DNA of 64,000 nucleotides from the NCBI GenBank assembly GCA_046295215.1, contig JBKBNP010000015.1:14027-78026 (forward strand), given 5' to 3'. Position 1 is the stretch's first letter; every line of letters starts with the position of its first letter. The stretch is from Szabonella sp046295215 (GTDB lineage: Bacteria > Pseudomonadota > Alphaproteobacteria > Rhodobacterales > Rhodobacteraceae). The position numbers and the translations under genes are program-made. Under the pieces are notes generated by a model, which was given only the letters and a program-made list of their open reading frames with translations, was not told the DNA's origin and made no database searches. This document shows, one piece after another, positions 61,986-64,000 of the stretch.

Positions 61986-63134
61986 ATGATCGGTGCCGCG
62001 CCGGTTCCGGCCCAGTTTTTCGACGGGCTGTCGGCGCGGCGTCACCCGGTTTTCGTCAGCGTGAGCCGGGACGGGTCCGGCCTCTTGATCGACAAGGCGG
62101 AACGCGGTGGCACGCCGCTGACCTGGCCGCTGGACCGGCTGCGCCGTCTGGCGGATACGGCGGTCAGGGGCGAACTCGTCCTGACCCTCGTGGCCGAGAC
62201 CGAGGACGAATCGCCCCGCGACCCGGCGCGACTGGTGCTGGCAGATCCGGCCCTGATCGACTGGGTCGGCAGACATGCCAAGACGCTTGACCGGCGCGAC
62301 ACGCGGCGCGGCACCGCCATGCGGATCGTCAGCCGACTGGCGCTTGCGGTGGTGGCGATCCTTGCAATCCTCTTCGTGCTGCTGCCCCGGATGGCCGATT
62401 TCATGGCTGAGCGGATGCCGCTGGAAACCGAACAACGCTTTGGCCGGACGGTGGTGGCACAGATGGAACGCTTTCTGGGCGCGCGGGAGGGGCGGAGCCT
62501 CGCCTGCGACGCGCCCGAGGGCAGGGCGGCGCTGGACAAGATGGTGGCCCGGCTGACCGCGGGGCAGGATCTGAACTACCCGCTGAATGTCGGGGTTCTC
62601 AATCACCGGATGGTCAATGCCTTCGCCGCCCCCGGCGGGCATGTGATGCTGCTGCGCGGCTTGCTGGATCAGGCGGCAAGCCCCGAGGAGGTGGCCGCCG
62701 TGCTGGCCCATGAGATCGGCCATGTCGAGGCCCGCGACCCCACACGCCTGACCCTGCGCGCTGCGGGGTCGGCGGGGATCGTGTCCATCGTTCTGGGGGA
62801 TGTGTCGGGGGGCGCGCTGGTCGCGGTGGCCGGGGAATACCTCTTGCAAAGCTCCTACACACGCGAGGCCGAGGCACAGGCGGACCGGTTCGCGCTGCGC
62901 CTGCTCAACGAGGCGGGGGTCAGCTCCAGGGGCATGGCGGATTTCTTCCTGCGGATTGGCGGGAAATCGGGGGGTGAAATCCCGGAATATCTGTCCAGCC
63001 ATCCGGCGAGTACCGCGCGCGCCGAACGTGCCGCCCGGAATTCCGAGGATCAGTCTGCAACGACGCCCATCCTGACCGACCGTGAATGGCGCGACCTACA
63101 GGCCATCTGCAATGCGTTCAACGTGACGCCCTGA
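61986..63134 (+). CDS. M48-family zinc metalloprotease
   Basis: 382 aa. A cytoplasmic N-terminal part of about 110 residues precedes one membrane helix (about 118-135, LALAVVAILAILFVLLP) and a periplasmic M48 domain: VLAHEIGHVEARDP (zinc site about 242-246) and TREAEAQADRFALRLL. The start is one base after the yjgN-like stop. M48 proteins of this kind degrade misassembled envelope proteins; pairing with a DUF898 protein, whose substrates are unknown, suggests joint work at the membrane. Confidence 0.88.
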   Translation: MIGAAPVPAQFFDGLSARRHPVFVSVSRDGSGLLIDKAERGGTPLTWPLDRLRRLADTAVRGELVLTLVAETEDESPRDPARLVLADPALIDWVGRHAKTLDRRDTRRGTAMRIVSRLALAVVAILAILFVLLPRMADFMAERMPLETEQRFGRTVVAQMERFLGAREGRSLACDAPEGRAALDKMVARLTAGQDLNYPLNVGVLNHRMVNAFAAPGGHVMLLRGLLDQAASPEEVAAVLAHEIGHVEARDPTRLTLRAAGSAGIVSIVLGDVSGGALVAVAGEYLLQSSYTREAEAQADRFALRLLNEAGVSSRGMADFFLRIGGKSGGEIPEYLSSHPASTARAERAARNSEDQSATTPILTDREWRDLQAICNAFNVTP

Positions 63135-63226
63135 CGCGCCCCCGCTTTCGTGTCCGCGCGCCCGGTTGCGCGGGCAGGGGGCGTTCTGTATGCAGGGCTG
63201 GCCGACCTAACCGGGAAATGCCCTCC

Positions 63227-63790
63227 ATGCGCCTGCTTGCAACCCTTGCCATCGCCCTGTCCTTTCTCGCGGCCTGCGCGCGCAACGAAGTGGTGGAGCC
63301 GCAGGTTGAACTCGGCAATTTCAAGCTCGGCTTTGCGGTCGTGGTGGCGGATGGGGTGCAGAAGGTGCCGATCTCGCGTGATGCCGATCCCGAGGACTGG
63401 AAGCGAAGCATGACGCAGGCGCTCAACACCCGGCTGAAGCGATATGAGGGGGACAAGTTCTTCAATCTCGGGGTGTCGGTCGATGCCTATGCGCTGGCCC
63501 CGCCCGGCATCCCGCTGGTGGTGTCGCCGAAGTCCGCGCTGGTCGTTTCGGTCACCGTCTGGGATGATTCCGCTGGCACCAAGCTGAATGAAAAGCCCGA
63601 ACAGTTCACGGTTTTCGAAAGTCTGGATGGCGATACGCTGATCGGTTCCGGCCTGACCAAGACGGCCGAGGAGCAGATGGCGACGCTGACCTTCAACGCC
63701 GCGCGGCGCATCGAACGCTATCTCTCCGACAACCCGCAATGGTTCGGCCTGCCGCCGAAGCCGGTGCGCGCGGCCCCGGCGGCGAACTGA
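63227..63790 (+). CDS. Lipoprotein of unknown function
   Basis: 187 aa. The lipobox LAAC follows a hydrophobic segment (MRLLATLAIALSFLAAC), so it should be lipid-anchored. The mature part includes KLGFAVVVADGVQKVPISRD, VVSVTVWDDSAGTKL and TFNAARRIERYLSDNPQWFG. I do not recognise a named family. Start either ATG 63227 (preferred, standard signal length) or ATG 63218. It precedes tuf by 89 nt. Confidence 0.75.
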   Translation: MRLLATLAIALSFLAACARNEVVEPQVELGNFKLGFAVVVADGVQKVPISRDADPEDWKRSMTQALNTRLKRYEGDKFFNLGVSVDAYALAPPGIPLVVSPKSALVVSVTVWDDSAGTKLNEKPEQFTVFESLDGDTLIGSGLTKTAEEQMATLTFNAARRIERYLSDNPQWFGLPPKPVRAAPAAN

Positions 63791-63879
63791 CGCTTGATTT
63801 CCCCCGATTTCGTGGCTATCTCGCCCCGCGTGTGGAACGGGCCGCGCTGCGGCCCCCTAATGGATGAGGCGCCCCTGCG

Positions 63880-64000
63880 ATGGCCAAGGCAAAGTTTGAA
63901 CGCAACAAACCGCATGTGAACATCGGGACCATTGGTCACGTTGACCACGGCAAGACGACGCTGACGGCGGCGATCACGAAGTATTTCGGCGAATTCCGGG
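63880..64000 (+). CDS. tuf: Elongation factor Tu (partial, N-terminal 40 aa)
   Basis: Only the first 40 codons are in the window. MAKAKFERNKPHVNIGTIGH followed by VDHGKTTLTAAITKYF is the EF-Tu start with the P-loop GHVDHGKT. The protein brings aminoacyl-tRNA to the ribosome. The next genes are outside the window. Confidence 0.97.
   Translation, partial: MAKAKFERNKPHVNIGTIGHVDHGKTTLTAAITKYFGEFR

Noticed and set aside
60801..63002. Open frame of about 730 codons antisense to the YjgN-like and M48 genes
   Set aside because: Composition dominated by Arg, His, Asp and Gln; it spans two clear plus-strand genes and has no start signal.

Overview
The window is a GC-rich bacterial chromosome segment from an alphaproteobacterium, most likely family Rhodobacteraceae. 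This rests on gene content and order: rpoZ-rsh-DUF2062-pdxJ-acpS-lepB-rnc-era-recO; chvI-chvG-hprK-rapZ-EIIA-HPr beside pckA; a methylsuccinyl-CoA dehydrogenase of the ethylmalonyl-CoA pathway; TRAP transport; and DUF1491 and DUF6473 proteins. No species is claimed. There is no prophage, insertion sequence, CRISPR array or rRNA; one tRNA-Ala is present.

1-16.3 kb looks like a stress and envelope region. It starts inside an EcfG-like ECF sigma factor. A run of minus-strand genes follows (ferritin-like DUF892 protein, a 75-aa protein, a multi-span membrane protein and two micro-proteins of 23 and 24 aa), then a 1436-aa CheB-CheR-PAS-histidine kinase-REC-REC-LuxR fusion, a PHB-depolymerase-type esterase, two PRC-barrel proteins, galU, two transglutaminase-like proteins, an SDR, a Crp/Fnr regulator and a CsbD-like protein. 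Perfect GGAAC-N16-CGTT promoters, the alphaproteobacterial general-stress (EcfG) type, stand before both PRC-barrel genes and galU. Two more lie outside the region, before a NYN-domain gene (31.9 kb) and an SH3-domain gene (58.3 kb). A 2.8-kilo-residue cyclic beta-1,2-glucan synthase fills 16.3-24.9 kb.

25-31.1 kb holds the tRNA and a divergent amino-sugar locus: dctP-dctQ-dctM-ROK regulator on the minus strand and nagB-nagA on the plus strand. An AT-rich palindromic island lies between them. The enzymes belong to atypical subfamilies and no sugar kinase is present, so the substrate is open.

31.2-43 kb is mostly housekeeping: NYN protein, folK, rpoZ, rsh, DUF2062, pdxJ, acpS, lepB, rnc, era, DUF1491 and recO. 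A lower-GC GIY-YIG nuclease gene is wedged between rnc and era and overlaps both.

43-57 kb carries central carbon and redox genes (mcd, pckA, hbd, etfBA, corrinoid adenosyltransferase) around the ChvGI/incomplete-PTS operon, whose junctions from chvG to HPr all overlap. These fit acetyl-CoA/PHB assimilation and gluconeogenesis with PTS-type regulation. 57-64 kb holds an SDR, the SH3 protein, parC, a YjgN-like protein, an M48 protease, a lipoprotein and the start of tuf.

A short element (TTTCA-like head, AAATACCT core, GC hairpin tail) occurs three times in intergenic DNA.
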